A stretch of DNA of 64,000 nucleotides from Mobiluncus porci (GTDB lineage Bacteria; Actinomycetota; Actinomycetes; Actinomycetales; Actinomycetaceae), in assembly GCF_009695935.1 (NCBI RefSeq), contig NZ_VUMY01000010.1, forward strand, positions 38,817-102,816. Direction: 5' to 3'. Of the stretch, positions 8,387-18,042 are shown piece by piece. The notes beneath the pieces were generated by a model, which searched no databases, was not told where the DNA came from, and saw only the letters and a program-made list of their open reading frames with translations. A program made the translations under genes and the position numbers. The number at the start of each line of letters is the position of its first letter. The stretch's first letter is position 1.

Positions 8387-10077
8387 TGAGCGGAGCCAAC
8401 CCCGCGGTTTTCCGGCGCTCGCGACGTCAACGTCGCGTGAGCCAGTTCCTTAACACCACGATGCGGCACCTGCTGGATTTCATGCAGGCCTCCTGGGTGC
8501 CCCTCCGCTTGCGAAAATCCTTGACCCTGCGGATGGGACTGACCATGCTGATTTCTACCCTGGTCATCCTCAGCGGGGTGGGGCTCTATACCGCAAATTC
8601 CATTCGTGATGGCATCTTTCAAGAACGCTTGAACCAGCTCCTGGTGGAATCGGCTTCTCGCGCGAAAACGGCGCAAAGTCGCCTCGACCAGGCGCCGGTT
8701 TCTACCGTCGAACAGGTGCAGTCTCTGGCGCAAGAGGTGGTTACCTCGATTACGACCATGACCTCGGGAGGAAACGCTCCCTCAGTCCTGATTCTACGGA
8801 ACCCGAACGAGACTTCTGCCATTGTTATCAACGAAATAGTTACCGGCAACTCCCGTGAAACTATCAGCCCTGAGCTACGTCAATCGGTGGAAAAAAAGAC
8901 CGGCCAATATTGGCAATCGGTGAAACTGACCGACGCAGAGGGCCGCACTTTCCCGGGAATCGCTGTCGGTACGGCTTTGAACCTGCCTTTGGCGGGGGCC
9001 CACGAACTGTATTTTGTGTATTCCTTGGCTGATGAACAGGCCAATCTCAATTTGGTGATGCAAGTGCTGGCCGGCGGCGGGTTGGCGCTGTTGCTCCTGG
9101 TGGGAGCCATGACTTGGGTGGTGGTTTACTCGGTTCTGGTTCCGGTGCGCCGCACGGTGCGGACGGCAGAGCGCCTAGCTGCGGGAGACTTGAATGCGCG
9201 GGTACTGTCCCAAGGGCAAGACGAAATGGCCCAGCTAGCTGATTCTTTCAACAAGATGGCCGGTTCCTTGCAGTCTAAAATCGACACTCTCGGTCAGCTC
9301 TCAAGACTGCAGCAACGCTTTGTCTCCGATGTTTCCCATGAACTTCGCACGCCGCTGACGACGATGCGGATTGCGGACGACGTCATTTTTGATGCCCGCG
9401 CCGAGCTCGATCCGGCAGCCTTGCGCAGCGCGGAACTACTGCATGACCAGATTGATCGTTTCGACGCGATGCTGGCAGATTTGCTTGAAATCTCGAGAAT
9501 CGATTCCGGTTCTGCCCGACTGTCTTTTGAGACGGTGGATATCAACAGTTTGGTGAGAAAAGTCATCGCTGACAACGACAGTTTGGCGCAGCAAGTGGGC
9601 TGTGAAGTCGTGTTTAATCCGCCGCCCTACCCCTGCACCGCGGAGGTAGATACCAGGCGCGTGACCCGAATTGTGCGCAACCTCTTGGTGAATGCAATTG
9701 AACATTCCGAAGGCAACCCCGTCACCATCACCACCGACACCAGCGAAACCGCAGTCGCCTTGCGGGTTTCGGATCACGGCGTGGGAATGACTCCCGAAGT
9801 GACTTCCCGCGTGTTTGACCGGTTCTATCGTGCGGATCCGGCCCGAACCCGCACGACCGGTGGAACCGGTTTGGGGCTGGCAATCTCCTTGGAAGACGCC
9901 CGCCTTTCCGGTGGCACCCTGGAGGCCTGGGGCAAATCCGGCTACGGTTCTTCTTTCCGGTTGACGCTACCGCGGCAAAATGGCACGGAGATGGGACCCT
10001 CCCCGCTGGAATTAACGGACTATGTGGAGCCGAAATTGGAGGAGTATCAAGCCCAAACCGGAGGTGAAGATGCGTAG
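8386..10077 (+). CDS. mtrB: Sensor histidine kinase MtrB
   Basis: 563 residues, inner-membrane kinase that phosphorylates MtrA. First membrane helix at about residues 48-67 (MGLTMLISTLVILSGVGLYT), an extracytoplasmic domain of some 150 residues, second helix near residue 230 (GLALLLLVGAMTWVVVYSVL), then HAMP, a HisKA box SHELRTP with the histidine near residue 318, and HATPase boxes RNLLVNAIEH, DHGVGM and GGTGLGLAI. The GTG start overlaps the last base of the mtrA stop, so the two are translationally coupled; the next gene, lpqB, overlaps by eight bases. Confidence 0.95.
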   Translation: MSGANPAVFRRSRRQRRVSQFLNTTMRHLLDFMQASWVPLRLRKSLTLRMGLTMLISTLVILSGVGLYTANSIRDGIFQERLNQLLVESASRAKTAQSRLDQAPVSTVEQVQSLAQEVVTSITTMTSGGNAPSVLILRNPNETSAIVINEIVTGNSRETISPELRQSVEKKTGQYWQSVKLTDAEGRTFPGIAVGTALNLPLAGAHELYFVYSLADEQANLNLVMQVLAGGGLALLLLVGAMTWVVVYSVLVPVRRTVRTAERLAAGDLNARVLSQGQDEMAQLADSFNKMAGSLQSKIDTLGQLSRLQQRFVSDVSHELRTPLTTMRIADDVIFDARAELDPAALRSAELLHDQIDRFDAMLADLLEISRIDSGSARLSFETVDINSLVRKVIADNDSLAQQVGCEVVFNPPPYPCTAEVDTRRVTRIVRNLLVNAIEHSEGNPVTITTDTSETAVALRVSDHGVGMTPEVTSRVFDRFYRADPARTRTTGGTGLGLAISLEDARLSGGTLEAWGKSGYGSSFRLTLPRQNGTEMGPSPLELTDYVEPKLEEYQAQTGGEDA

Positions 10078-11740
10078 CAAAACGAAGGTCTTGGTTTCTT
10101 TGTTGGGGACTGGGGCGGTGTTTTCCTTGAGTGCCTGCGTGGCTCTTCCCACCTCCGGGCAGGTACAGGCTTCGGAAATCGAGGTTGGTTCCAACCAGCC
10201 CCTACTGGGCTTGAGTGCGCCCGGACCAGTAGCGGACGGAAGTCCGGAGGAAATCGTGACCGGATTCATTCGCGCCTGTTCCGCCGGCTTCTCTGATGAT
10301 TTTACGGTGGCACGCTCTTTCTTGGCACCCAAAGCGGCCGTGGACTGGAAACCCGATACCCAGGTGAAAATTTTTGACACCAATGACGGCATCGACATCA
10401 CTGTCGCTAATGACGGCGCTGTCGAGGCTAGCGCGAAAGCCGTGGGGAGTGTGGACGAGAATGGGAAATACTCCGTTACCGACTCTACCGCCCTAGTCCA
10501 GGAGCGATTCTCCCTCGTGAAAGGAGCCGATAACCAGTGGCGGATTTCTAGTCTCGAGGACGGGGTCATTTTGTCGCAATCCGCTTTCAGCTCCATCTAT
10601 GCTTCTTCCCCGGTCTATTTCTTGGCACCAGACCACAAAGACTTAGTGCCGGATTTGCGGTGGTATCCGCGCCGGAGACTCTCCTCTTACCTGGTGAACG
10701 CCCTGTTGGCAGGCCCGCTTGAGCCGCTGCAGACCGCGGCGACCTCGGTATTCTTGCCCGGGACGACCTTGCGCGGGGGGACGGTGGTAGTTTTTGACCG
10801 GGTCGCTAATGTGCCGCTGGACACCCCGCAGGCTTTTACTGATCCTCACGCGATTGCCCTCGCTTATTGGCAAATTGGTGCCACACTACGTGATGTTTCG
10901 GGAATATCAGCGGTCAGTTTGAGCCTCGGCAACGTGCCCTTGGAAAACACCGAACCCATTAATGACCCCTCGGGGACGCAAAACCCCGTCATGGTTCAAG
11001 ACGGGAACCTGATTCGATTGGTCAGTGAGAAGATTGAGGTGTTAATTCCCGCTACCGCCTTGGGAAACCTCACGATTTCGCATCCCGCTGTGTCCGCTGA
11101 CGGCAAGACCATCGTGTTTACTGATACTTCCGGCCAGCGTCTCTATCTGTGGAGTCGGCAAACTGCGGTGAAACTGTTGGAGGGACGCGAACTTCTGGCT
11201 CCCTCAGTGGATCGGGTGGGCTGGATTTGGTCTGCAAACCGCGCGAAAGCCGGACAGGTGATGGCGTTGAAACCGGATGGTACCCGAGTGGATTTGGATT
11301 TACCCTGGCAAGATTCCAGCGAATTGGAGACTGTGACTGTGAGCCCCGACGGTACGCGGCTCGCGGCAATGCGGCGAGTCAACGGTAAAGATCAGGTGAC
11401 CCTGGCGCTTATTGTCCGCGATCAAAACGGGAGCCCGCTGTCACTTCTGGGGGCCCAGGACGTAGAACTGGGAAGCGAACCGGTAGTGTCACTCGCGTGG
11501 GTGCAGGGCTACTCTCTCGTGGCTCTAACCGGAACAGACGATAAGACGACCGTGCGGATAATCCCGCTTTTCGGGCCGGTCAGTTCCCTCCCGGGGGTGA
11601 AAAATGCCAGCGGGTTAGCTGCGGGAAAAACCGAGAATCAGATTTATCTGGTTACCGCTGCCGGGGAGTTGTATCAGCGCTCGGGGCGAAACTGGCAACA
11701 TGCCCTCAGTGGCGTCCATGACCCGACCTACCCGGGATGA
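10070..11740 (+). CDS. lpqB: Lipoprotein LpqB, MtrB accessory protein
   Basis: 556 residues starting MRSKTKVLVSLL. A lipoprotein signal peptide ends in the lipobox LSAC. A GerMN-type domain occupies roughly residues 60-290, and the C-terminal half is a LpqB beta-propeller domain with repeated WS/DG motifs. In mycobacteria LpqB sits outside the membrane and modulates MtrB activity. The ATG overlaps the end of mtrB by eight bases and has GGAGGTGAAG just upstream; the longer open frame was rejected because it would hide the signal peptide. Confidence 0.94.
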   Translation: MRSKTKVLVSLLGTGAVFSLSACVALPTSGQVQASEIEVGSNQPLLGLSAPGPVADGSPEEIVTGFIRACSAGFSDDFTVARSFLAPKAAVDWKPDTQVKIFDTNDGIDITVANDGAVEASAKAVGSVDENGKYSVTDSTALVQERFSLVKGADNQWRISSLEDGVILSQSAFSSIYASSPVYFLAPDHKDLVPDLRWYPRRRLSSYLVNALLAGPLEPLQTAATSVFLPGTTLRGGTVVVFDRVANVPLDTPQAFTDPHAIALAYWQIGATLRDVSGISAVSLSLGNVPLENTEPINDPSGTQNPVMVQDGNLIRLVSEKIEVLIPATALGNLTISHPAVSADGKTIVFTDTSGQRLYLWSRQTAVKLLEGRELLAPSVDRVGWIWSANRAKAGQVMALKPDGTRVDLDLPWQDSSELETVTVSPDGTRLAAMRRVNGKDQVTLALIVRDQNGSPLSLLGAQDVELGSEPVVSLAWVQGYSLVALTGTDDKTTVRIIPLFGPVSSLPGVKNASGLAAGKTENQIYLVTAAGELYQRSGRNWQHALSGVHDPTYPG

Positions 11741-12506
11741 CACCGTGGAATACTCGGATTTTTCAGCGCAAACATTTCTCCCTGAAGCGGCCCGGGCACT
11801 TAGCCGAGCGGTGCGCGAGTTGGGGGAAGTCGTGCTGCCCACCGAATGCGTGGGCTGTGGAGCGTGGGACGAGGTGGTTTGTGAACAATGTTTGGAAAAG
11901 TTGTTGGCTAAACCGCGGCACTTTGATCCGCTCGCTGAAAGTTCCACCGCACCAGGAGAGGGATTTCCAGGTTTTGCTGTGGCCACCTATGAGGGTCCCA
12001 TGCGGCGCCTAGTTTTGGCGGGAAAACATGACAAGCGACGGAATCTGCGGCCCTATTTTTCGGCAGCGGGGCTCCAAGCGGCGGTGGCGGTGGCGCCGGA
12101 ATTTTGCCCCGCCGCGCCGTACGGGGAAGTATTTGTGGTTCCAGCGCCTTCGACCACTCCTGGTTCGCCGTCCTTGGCCGCTAGCGCCTTCGCGGAGGGA
12201 ATCAGGTCTGGGATGGTGAAAAGCAGGGCGGCTCGCAGCTGCGGGATTTTGGAAATTTTGCGGATGAAACCCGGGGCGAAAAAACAGGCAGGACTCGGAT
12301 ACGCGGAACGAATCTCGAACCGCCATCATCAAATGGAACTCGCGGGCCCAGACGTCCACGGCGAGCTACGGGGTGCCAAGTTGGTTTTGGTAGACGATGT
12401 CACCACCACCGGTTCGACCTTGCTCGAGATGGCTCGGGTTCTGCAAGGTGCCGGCGCGAAAATTTTGGCCTCTTTTGTTTTCGCTTCTACGCATTTCAGC
12501 GAATAG
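11700..12506 (+). CDS. ComF-family phosphoribosyltransferase-like protein
   Basis: 268 residues. The N-terminal region holds a four-cysteine zinc finger, CVGCG and CEQC near residues 50-65. The C-terminal part is a type I phosphoribosyltransferase fold with the PRPP loop LVLVDDVTTTGSTLLE near residue 225. ComF proteins take part in DNA uptake in competent bacteria; their role in non-competent actinobacteria is unclear. It starts inside lpqB (about 40 bases overlap); a second ATG six codons later is equally possible. The order lpqB-comF-hpf-secA is conserved in the phylum. Confidence 0.9.
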   Translation: MPSVASMTRPTRDDTVEYSDFSAQTFLPEAARALSRAVRELGEVVLPTECVGCGAWDEVVCEQCLEKLLAKPRHFDPLAESSTAPGEGFPGFAVATYEGPMRRLVLAGKHDKRRNLRPYFSAAGLQAAVAVAPEFCPAAPYGEVFVVPAPSTTPGSPSLAASAFAEGIRSGMVKSRAARSCGILEILRMKPGAKKQAGLGYAERISNRHHQMELAGPDVHGELRGAKLVLVDDVTTTGSTLLEMARVLQGAGAKILASFVFASTHFSE

Positions 12507-12695
12507 AAATTTTTTGCGGGCTTTTATTTCTTCAGAAGTCCTGCAGGAAAGACAACCTTGAACTAAAATCAAATTACTGTAAAAACAGCAGGTGGTACAC
12601 CGGAGTGCTACTTGCGCTGGCAGGAGGTGAGACTCGAAAAATCCGTCCCAACGAATGGTGTTGGAACCCAACTAGAACTCTCAAGGAGGCCCAAA

Positions 12696-13322
12696 ATGGA
12701 AATCACAGTAAAAGCCCGCAATGCCGAAATTCACCCGAATTTCCGCGACTACGTGGAGGAGAAAATTTCCAAGGTGGAGCAATTGGCTCCCCGAACCCAA
12801 AGTGTTGACGTGGAGTTAACCCACGAAAAGAATCCTCGGCAAGCCGACACCGCCGAGCGAATCGAAATAACTGTTCATGGCAAGGGGCCGGTGGTGCGCG
12901 CCGAAGCCTCATCTTCTGACCGCTATGCCGCGGTTGACATCGCCGCTGGCAAACTCTACGAACGTTTGCGCAGAGCCAGAGATCGCATGAAAAACCATCG
13001 TCGCTATGAGATTCCGCCGGATGTGGAACTGGATGTGGAATTGCCTAAGGCGGAAGAGGCTCCCGCGCAAAAGGCTCCTTTGAAGCCCGGGGAGGTTCGT
13101 GAAGACCAGCTCGGTGATTCTCCGGTGATTGTGCGGGAGAAACTCCACGCCACCAGGGCGATGAGCGTTGAAGAGGCCCTTGACGAGATGGAGCTGGTCG
13201 GACACCCCTTCTATCTCTTCATTGATTCGGAAACGATGCAACCCGCGGTGGTCTACCACCGGCAAGGATGGACGTACGGCGTGATTCGTTTGAACGCCAC
13301 CTGCACCATCAACGAAGAGTAG
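12696..13322 (+). CDS. hpf: Long ribosome hibernation promoting factor
   Basis: 208 residues starting MEITVKARNAEI. The N-terminal 100 residues form the RaiA/HPF beta-alpha fold that binds the decoding centre; the C-terminal domain (SVEEALDEMELVGHPFYLFID ... GVIRLN) is the dimerisation domain of long HPF, which makes 100S ribosomes directly. A strong site, AAGGAGG, lies eight bases before the ATG. It follows comF after a 189-base gap, so it probably has its own promoter, and it ends in a strong intrinsic terminator that separates it from secA. Confidence 0.95.
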   Translation: MEITVKARNAEIHPNFRDYVEEKISKVEQLAPRTQSVDVELTHEKNPRQADTAERIEITVHGKGPVVRAEASSSDRYAAVDIAAGKLYERLRRARDRMKNHRRYEIPPDVELDVELPKAEEAPAQKAPLKPGEVREDQLGDSPVIVREKLHATRAMSVEEALDEMELVGHPFYLFIDSETMQPAVVYHRQGWTYGVIRLNATCTINEE

Positions 13323-13334
13323 TGTTTGCCTTCG

Positions 13335-13376
13335 TCGCCGGCTCTGGGTTTCCTTTCCCCAGAGCCGGCGATTTTT
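13335..13376 (+). terminator. Intrinsic terminator after hpf
   Basis: A 14-bp perfect GC-rich stem (TCGCCGGCTCTGGG and its complement) with a 9-base pyrimidine loop, followed directly by TTTTT. Isolates hpf from secA. Confidence 0.92.
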
Positions 13377-13537
13377 ACCCATACTCAAAAACTTATTTTG
13401 TTTTTTGGGGTGTCTGGAATCCGTGAGGCCAACTTTCGCTAAATAGGAGACTTTCACCTAAAATAGGGAAGGTTATGATAAGTCATGGTTCTATGCTGTG
13501 AAGTAGTCGTTAAAAAGCCCCGAAGGAAAGGGAAAAC

Positions 13538-16381
13538 GTGTCAATCATCGATAAGTTCCTGCGTCTTGGTGAAGGCAAAGTCCTCAAAAAACTAGCGAAA
13601 ATCGCCGATGCGGTTGACCTGCTCGAAGACGAATACAAGGCGTTGTCTGAAAAAGACTTGAAGGCGAAAACTGAGCAGTTCAAAAAACGCCTGGATGACG
13701 GAGAGAAACTTGATGACGTCATGGTAGAGGCCTTTGCTACGGTTCGTGAGGCTTCTGACCGAGTGCTCGGGTTGCGCCACTTCCGCGAACAAATTATGGG
13801 TGGCGCCGCGCTGCACTGGGGCAACATTGCGGAAATGAAAACCGGTGAAGGCAAGACCCTGGTGGCGACCCTGCCGTGCTACTTGAGAGCGCTCACCGGC
13901 AAGGGTGTCCACGTCGTCACCGTCAACGACTATTTGGCGTCATACCAAGGCGAACTCATGGGGCGTGTCTATCGTTACCTGGGGTTGACTACCGGCATTA
14001 TCATGGCGCAAATGGATCCCGCCGAGCGTCGCAAGCAATACAACTGCGACATCACTTACGGCACGAACAACGAGTTCGGCTTCGATTACCTGCGCGACAA
14101 CATGGCCCAGCGCGTCGAGGATCTGGTCCAGCGTGGACACAACTACATTATCGTCGACGAGGTGGACTCGATTTTGATTGATGAAGCCCGTACCCCGTTG
14201 ATTATTTCCGGCCCGGCTCAAGGCGACGTAAACCACTGGTACAAAGACTTCGCACGCATTGTTTTGGACTTGCATCCCGGTGAGGACTATGAGGTTGACG
14301 AAAAGAAACGCACCGTGGGTGTCCTCGAACCCGGGATTGACAAAGTGGAGGACTATCTCGGCATCGATAACCTCTACGAAGTGGCAAACACCCCGCTCAT
14401 TGGCTTCTTGAACAACGCCATTAAGGCCAAGGAACTGTTCAAACTCGATAAAGACTACATTGTGTCCCCCGAAGGTGAGGTGCTCATCGTTGATGAGCAC
14501 ACGGGACGTGTCCTGCCGGGGCGCCGCTACAACGAGGGCATGCACCAAGCGATTGAAGCCAAAGAAGGCGTCGAAATCAAGGCCGAAAACCAGACTTTGG
14601 CGACAATTACGCTGCAGAACTATGTGCGGCTTTATCCCCAAGGATCTCGCGCCGGCATGACCGGTACCGCTGAAACCGAGGCCGCCGAATTCCAGGAAAC
14701 CTACAAGATGGGCGTGGTGCCGATTCCGACCCACAAGCCGATGATTCGCGAGGACATGGAAGACGTCGTCTATAAGACGGTGGAAGCCAAGTTTAATGCG
14801 GTGGTGGAAGACATCGAGGAAAACTACCACCGCGGCCAACCCGTTTTGGTTGGTACGACTTCCGTGGAGAAATCAGAGTATTTATCCCGCCTATTGAATG
14901 CGCGCCACATTCCCCACCAGGTCTTGAACGCGAAACAACACGAGCGAGAAGCCGCGGTGGTCGCGATGGCCGGTCGGAAAGGACAGGTCACGGTCGCGAC
15001 CAATATGGCCGGTCGTGGTACCGACATTATGCTCGGCGGAAACGCCGAGTTCATGGCAGTGCAGGCCCTGAAAGACCAGGGGCTCGACCCGGAAGAAGAT
15101 TCCGAGGCCTATGAAGCGGCCTGGCCGGGCGCGCTGGAAAAAGCGAAGGAGCGGGTCAAAGCGGAACACGACGAAGTCGTGGAGCTGGGCGGGCTCTATG
15201 TTCTGGGCACGGAACGCCACGAGTCACGCCGCATCGACAACCAGTTGCGCGGTCGTTCGGGGCGTCAAGGCGACCCCGGCAAGTCACGCTTCTATCTTTC
15301 GATGGAAGATGATTTGATGCGACTGTTCAACACGGGAGCGGCGGCGCGTTTCATGCAGTCAGGCATGCCCGATGATATTCCTCTCGAGTTCAAGATGGTG
15401 TCCTCCGCGATCAAGTCAGCCCAGGCGCAAGTTGAGGGCCGCAACGCGGAAATCCGTAAAAACGTTTTGAAATACGACGACGTGATGACCGAACAGCGCG
15501 AGACGATTTACGGCGAGCGTTCTCGGGTTTTGCGCGGGGAGGACGTGGAGCCCACGATTCAATCCTTTATCGAAGCCACCGTGGCCGGAGCGGTCACCCA
15601 GGCAACTGAAGCTCAAGATTCCAGCGATTGGGATTTGAAGACCCTGTGGGCGGGGCTCAAGAACATTTACCCGATTTCGCTGACGGTTGAAGACCTCGAA
15701 AACGCCGTCGGCGGGAAATCTGCTTTGACGACGGAGTTTATTGCCGAACAGTTGGTGGATGACGCGAAACTCCAATACGACTTGTCCGCGAAGTCTTTGG
15801 CAGAAAACCCCATCGCTACCGCCCAGCTTGGGGAGGAACCTATGCGGGAAATGGAACGTCGCGTTCTCTTGTCAGTGGTCGATCGCCTGTGGCGCGAACA
15901 CCTTTACGAAATGGATTATTTGAAAGAGGGCATTGGTCTACGCGCGATGGGCCAGCGAAATCCCTTGGTCGAATACAAAACCGAAGGCTACCTCATGTTC
16001 AAGGGCATGATGGAGCGCATCAAGGAGGAAACCGTTCAAAACGTCTTCGGCTATGTCAAGGCCTTCATGGAGGCATTCGACCGAGCGCAACAGGCGCAAG
16101 CCGAAGCTTCCGAGGCTCCTGAAGCATCCGCGGTTGCTGGTGCGACTCCTGCGACGGAAGCCCCTGAGGCTAACTCCGCTCCGGCGGCTCACGACAATAA
16201 GAAATCCAAGCGAGGCCAGGGGCGTCGCGCGGGAGCCAAGTCGGTGAGTGCTAACCGGACGGTAATGGGCGATACGGGGCGCGCTGCCATGAGCGCCCAG
16301 ATCACCTATTCCGGAGATGGGACAGTGGAGGCGCCCGCGGGCAACCGGGCCCAGCGCCGCGCTGCTAAGAAACGCCGGTAG
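13538..16381 (+). CDS. secA: Preprotein translocase ATPase SecA
   Basis: 947-residue motor that drives proteins through SecYEG. Walker A is GEGKT near residue 101; the DEAD-like Walker B with [15 protein letters not shown] lies near 210; the second helicase domain holds [15 protein letters not shown] and [13 protein letters not shown]. The C-terminus is a long acidic, Ala-rich linker and a basic tail [12 protein letters not shown], without the CxCx8CH zinc motif used for SecB binding, as is normal in actinobacteria. GTG start with GAAGGAAAGG upstream. A SecA2 paralogue is not in this window. Confidence 0.97.
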   Translation: MSIIDKFLRLGEGKVLKKLAKIADAVDLLEDEYKALSEKDLKAKTEQFKKRLDDGEKLDDVMVEAFATVREASDRVLGLRHFREQIMGGAALHWGNIAEMKTGEGKTLVATLPCYLRALTGKGVHVVTVNDYLASYQGELMGRVYRYLGLTTGIIMAQMDPAERRKQYNCDITYGTNNEFGFDYLRDNMAQRVEDLVQRGHNYIIVDEVDSILIDEARTPLIISGPAQGDVNHWYKDFARIVLDLHPGEDYEVDEKKRTVGVLEPGIDKVEDYLGIDNLYEVANTPLIGFLNNAIKAKELFKLDKDYIVSPEGEVLIVDEHTGRVLPGRRYNEGMHQAIEAKEGVEIKAENQTLATITLQNYVRLYPQGSRAGMTGTAETEAAEFQETYKMGVVPIPTHKPMIREDMEDVVYKTVEAKFNAVVEDIEENYHRGQPVLVGTTSVEKSEYLSRLLNARHIPHQVLNAKQHEREAAVVAMAGRKGQVTVATNMAGRGTDIMLGGNAEFMAVQALKDQGLDPEEDSEAYEAAWPGALEKAKERVKAEHDEVVELGGLYVLGTERHESRRIDNQLRGRSGRQGDPGKSRFYLSMEDDLMRLFNTGAAARFMQSGMPDDIPLEFKMVSSAIKSAQAQVEGRNAEIRKNVLKYDDVMTEQRETIYGERSRVLRGEDVEPTIQSFIEATVAGAVTQATEAQDSSDWDLKTLWAGLKNIYPISLTVEDLENAVGGKSALTTEFIAEQLVDDAKLQYDLSAKSLAENPIATAQLGEEPMREMERRVLLSVVDRLWREHLYEMDYLKEGIGLRAMGQRNPLVEYKTEGYLMFKGMMERIKEETVQNVFGYVKAFMEAFDRAQQAQAEASEAPEASAVAGATPATEAPEANSAPAAHDNKKSKRGQGRRAGAKSVSANRTVMGDTGRAAMSAQITYSGDGTVEAPAGNRAQRRAAKKRR

Positions 16382-16465
16382 GCGCGACTCACGCAGCCCA
16401 TTGGCCTATATTGGCTTGTTGGCTCAGTGTGGCCGGGCCAGAATCGGCTGTGGCTCCGCCTAGAG

Positions 16466-17032
16466 TCACCCCAGGCGGAGGTAAGTCACTACCCAGCGGC
16501 CTTCCTGGCTTTCCAGCCGCATCGATGTGGCCCGTCCACGATGCCCATCGTGGAGAACCACTATCGCTTCTTGGGCGCCATCCGCGGTGGCGCGACAGCG
16601 GGCAGACAAAATCGCTATCGGCTTCATCTTCCCCTCCTCACGGCGGGTCCGCAACACCCGCGGAGGCCGCCCTTTAGCAAACCAGTCACGGCGTTTTTCC
16701 AGGAGCTGGTATTGGCGAGGAGACATCCACCGATTGAGCTGGGTTAGCGGGCGCTCGCCCTCAACAGCTTCCAAAGAACAGCGGGCAATCTGGGCGGCCC
16801 ACCGCCTTGGATCGGGGAGTGGCGATTCCCCCAGCGGGACTGGCCGGAGCATTTCACTCACCGTTCCCGCCGGACGGTGTCGTCTGGCCTGGCCCTGGGG
16901 ACGATTGTCTTTGGGGCGCAGGGATACTTTTTCTCGCGGCGGCAGAGAGCCGGTTCGATAGCGGAAACTCTCCTCTGGTGAAGTGCGAGTTTTCACGTAG
17001 TTTGGCTGGTAGATCAACGTATCTGCGCTCAT
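16466..17032 (-). CDS. Rv3235-family protein
   Basis: 188 residues starting MSADTLIYQP. The N-terminal 80 residues are basic and Pro-rich; the C-terminal 100 match the Rv3235/DUF6459 family, with RRWAAQIARCSLEAVEGERPL, LNRWMSPRQYQLL and the end GRWVVTYLRLG. These proteins are encoded near secA in many actinobacteria and have no known biochemical role. The chosen ATG has GGGGAGA nine bases upstream; twelve further upstream codons lack a site. It converges on secA from the opposite strand. Confidence 0.85.
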   Translation of the reverse strand: MSADTLIYQPNYVKTRTSPEESFRYRTGSLPPREKVSLRPKDNRPQGQARRHRPAGTVSEMLRPVPLGESPLPDPRRWAAQIARCSLEAVEGERPLTQLNRWMSPRQYQLLEKRRDWFAKGRPPRVLRTRREEGKMKPIAILSARCRATADGAQEAIVVLHDGHRGRATSMRLESQEGRWVVTYLRLG

Positions 17033-17127
17033 AAGACTTCTCCCCTGAATCTTAGTATTTGGCAACATTGGCGTGTCGTTACGTCAATGGAATGGTTTAG
17101 TAGTTATAATACAACACCAAGTTTCGT

Positions 17128-17140
17128 TATTTGTCAAATA
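17128..17140. promoter_or_regulatory. 13-bp palindrome in an AT-rich intergenic region
   Basis: TATTTG-T-CAAATA is a perfect dyad lying between two divergent genes, about 18 bases downstream of a TATAAT hexamer at 17105-17110. It could be an operator, perhaps for the small HTH regulator encoded nearby. No binding protein is known. Confidence 0.35.
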
Positions 17141-17198
17141 GCGTTGTTTAGTTATGTTAGAGGTATTTTTGAAGTGAGGAGTGGGGGCTTAGACTGGG

Positions 17199-17711
17199 GT
17201 GGTGGAAGAAAAATCTCTGTTAGATGACTTGACTTCTCAATTTGAGTCAGAGCTCCGGTGGCAACGTCAGTTAGAGTCAACGGATTTGGCCGCCGCGGAG
17301 GCTACGGAAATCTTTCTAGCGGGGAGGCTTCTAGGTAGTGTAGGGCTGACTTTGGAACTGCGTCTGAAAAATGGCGAGTCGCTACGGGGGAGAGTGTCTC
17401 GGGCTGCCAATACGTGGTTGATGCTCGAGATGACCCGGGAAAATATCTTGGTGTGGTACCGGTCAATCGAGGTTGTGGTCGGCCTGGGGGTTGCTCCGCA
17501 GTGGCCCTCGGAAGTAGAGCGACGCGTTTCCGCCACCAAAGTGTTGCGCGAGTTCGCCGAGGCGCGAAATGAGGTTAGACTTACGACTCAGAACACGACC
17601 TTGAAAGGGTACATCCAGCGTGTCGGACAAGACTTCGTGGACGTAGCTGATCACGGGCGACAGGTGGCAATATCAGTAGAGGCGCTACTGTATGCCACCT
17701 GCCCCCGTTAG
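17199..17711 (+). CDS. Hypothetical protein with two Sm-like repeats
   Basis: 170 residues from GTG. Two segments look like small beta-barrels: residues about 44-95 (GSVGLTLELRLKNGESLRGRVSRA ... WYRSIEVVVGLGV) and about 115-165 (NEVRLTTQNTTLKGYIQRVGQDFVDVADHG). The pattern of a GxxV/LxLxxG strand pair, a turn and an I-x-x-V strand suggests an LSm-type fold; this is my reading and not a database result. Homologues sit beside a HTH protein and SAF protein in other actinobacteria. It converges on the HTH gene with 11 bases between stops. Confidence 0.6.
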   Translation: MVEEKSLLDDLTSQFESELRWQRQLESTDLAAAEATEIFLAGRLLGSVGLTLELRLKNGESLRGRVSRAANTWLMLEMTRENILVWYRSIEVVVGLGVAPQWPSEVERRVSATKVLREFAEARNEVRLTTQNTTLKGYIQRVGQDFVDVADHGRQVAISVEALLYATCPR

Positions 17712-17722
17712 CGAAGGCGAAA

Positions 17723-17944
17723 CTAGTCGTTGACGAGAGCTTCGCCCGACTTGACCTTTTCTTCGCTTTGCTGGTACTGCTCTTTGATGTAGTTCTCGAG
17801 GGCGGTTTCCTCGATTCTCCACAGTCCGCGTCCACCAATCTGGATTGCCTTGATTTCCCCATTGTTAATGAGGTTGCGCACGGCTCCATGGGAGACCTTC
17901 AACATGTCTGCAACATCAGCAATTGTGTAAAAACTTCGTTCCAT
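17723..17944 (-). CDS. Small excisionase/MerR-type HTH DNA-binding protein
   Basis: 73 residues starting MERSFYTIADVADML. The helix-turn-helix with wing (VADMLKVSHGAVRNLINNGEIKAIQIGGRGLWRI) is of the BldC/excisionase class, followed by an acidic helix. Such single-domain proteins bind repeated sites and act as transcription factors or recombination factors; no integrase or phage gene is nearby, so a transcriptional role is likelier. It is divergent from the SAF gene with 98 bases between, which makes that promoter its most likely target. The upstream frame extension of 15 codons has no ribosome site. Confidence 0.82.
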   Translation of the reverse strand: MERSFYTIADVADMLKVSHGAVRNLINNGEIKAIQIGGRGLWRIEETALENYIKEQYQQSEEKVKSGEALVND

Positions 17945-18042
17945 GTTTGAATCATATATCAAAAGATACCACTGTGCAACAAAACTCATTTAGGGGTTTG
18001 CTGGTAATTGTGGTATAAAAAACATGCGAGGAGGTGGCCCGG

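Noticed and set aside
13940..14839. 299-codon frame antisense to secA
   Set aside because: Shadow of a strongly conserved gene on the other strand.
17723..17944. Phage excisionase and a nearby prophage
   Set aside because: No integrase, attachment repeats or phage genes; position is a conserved chromosomal cluster.
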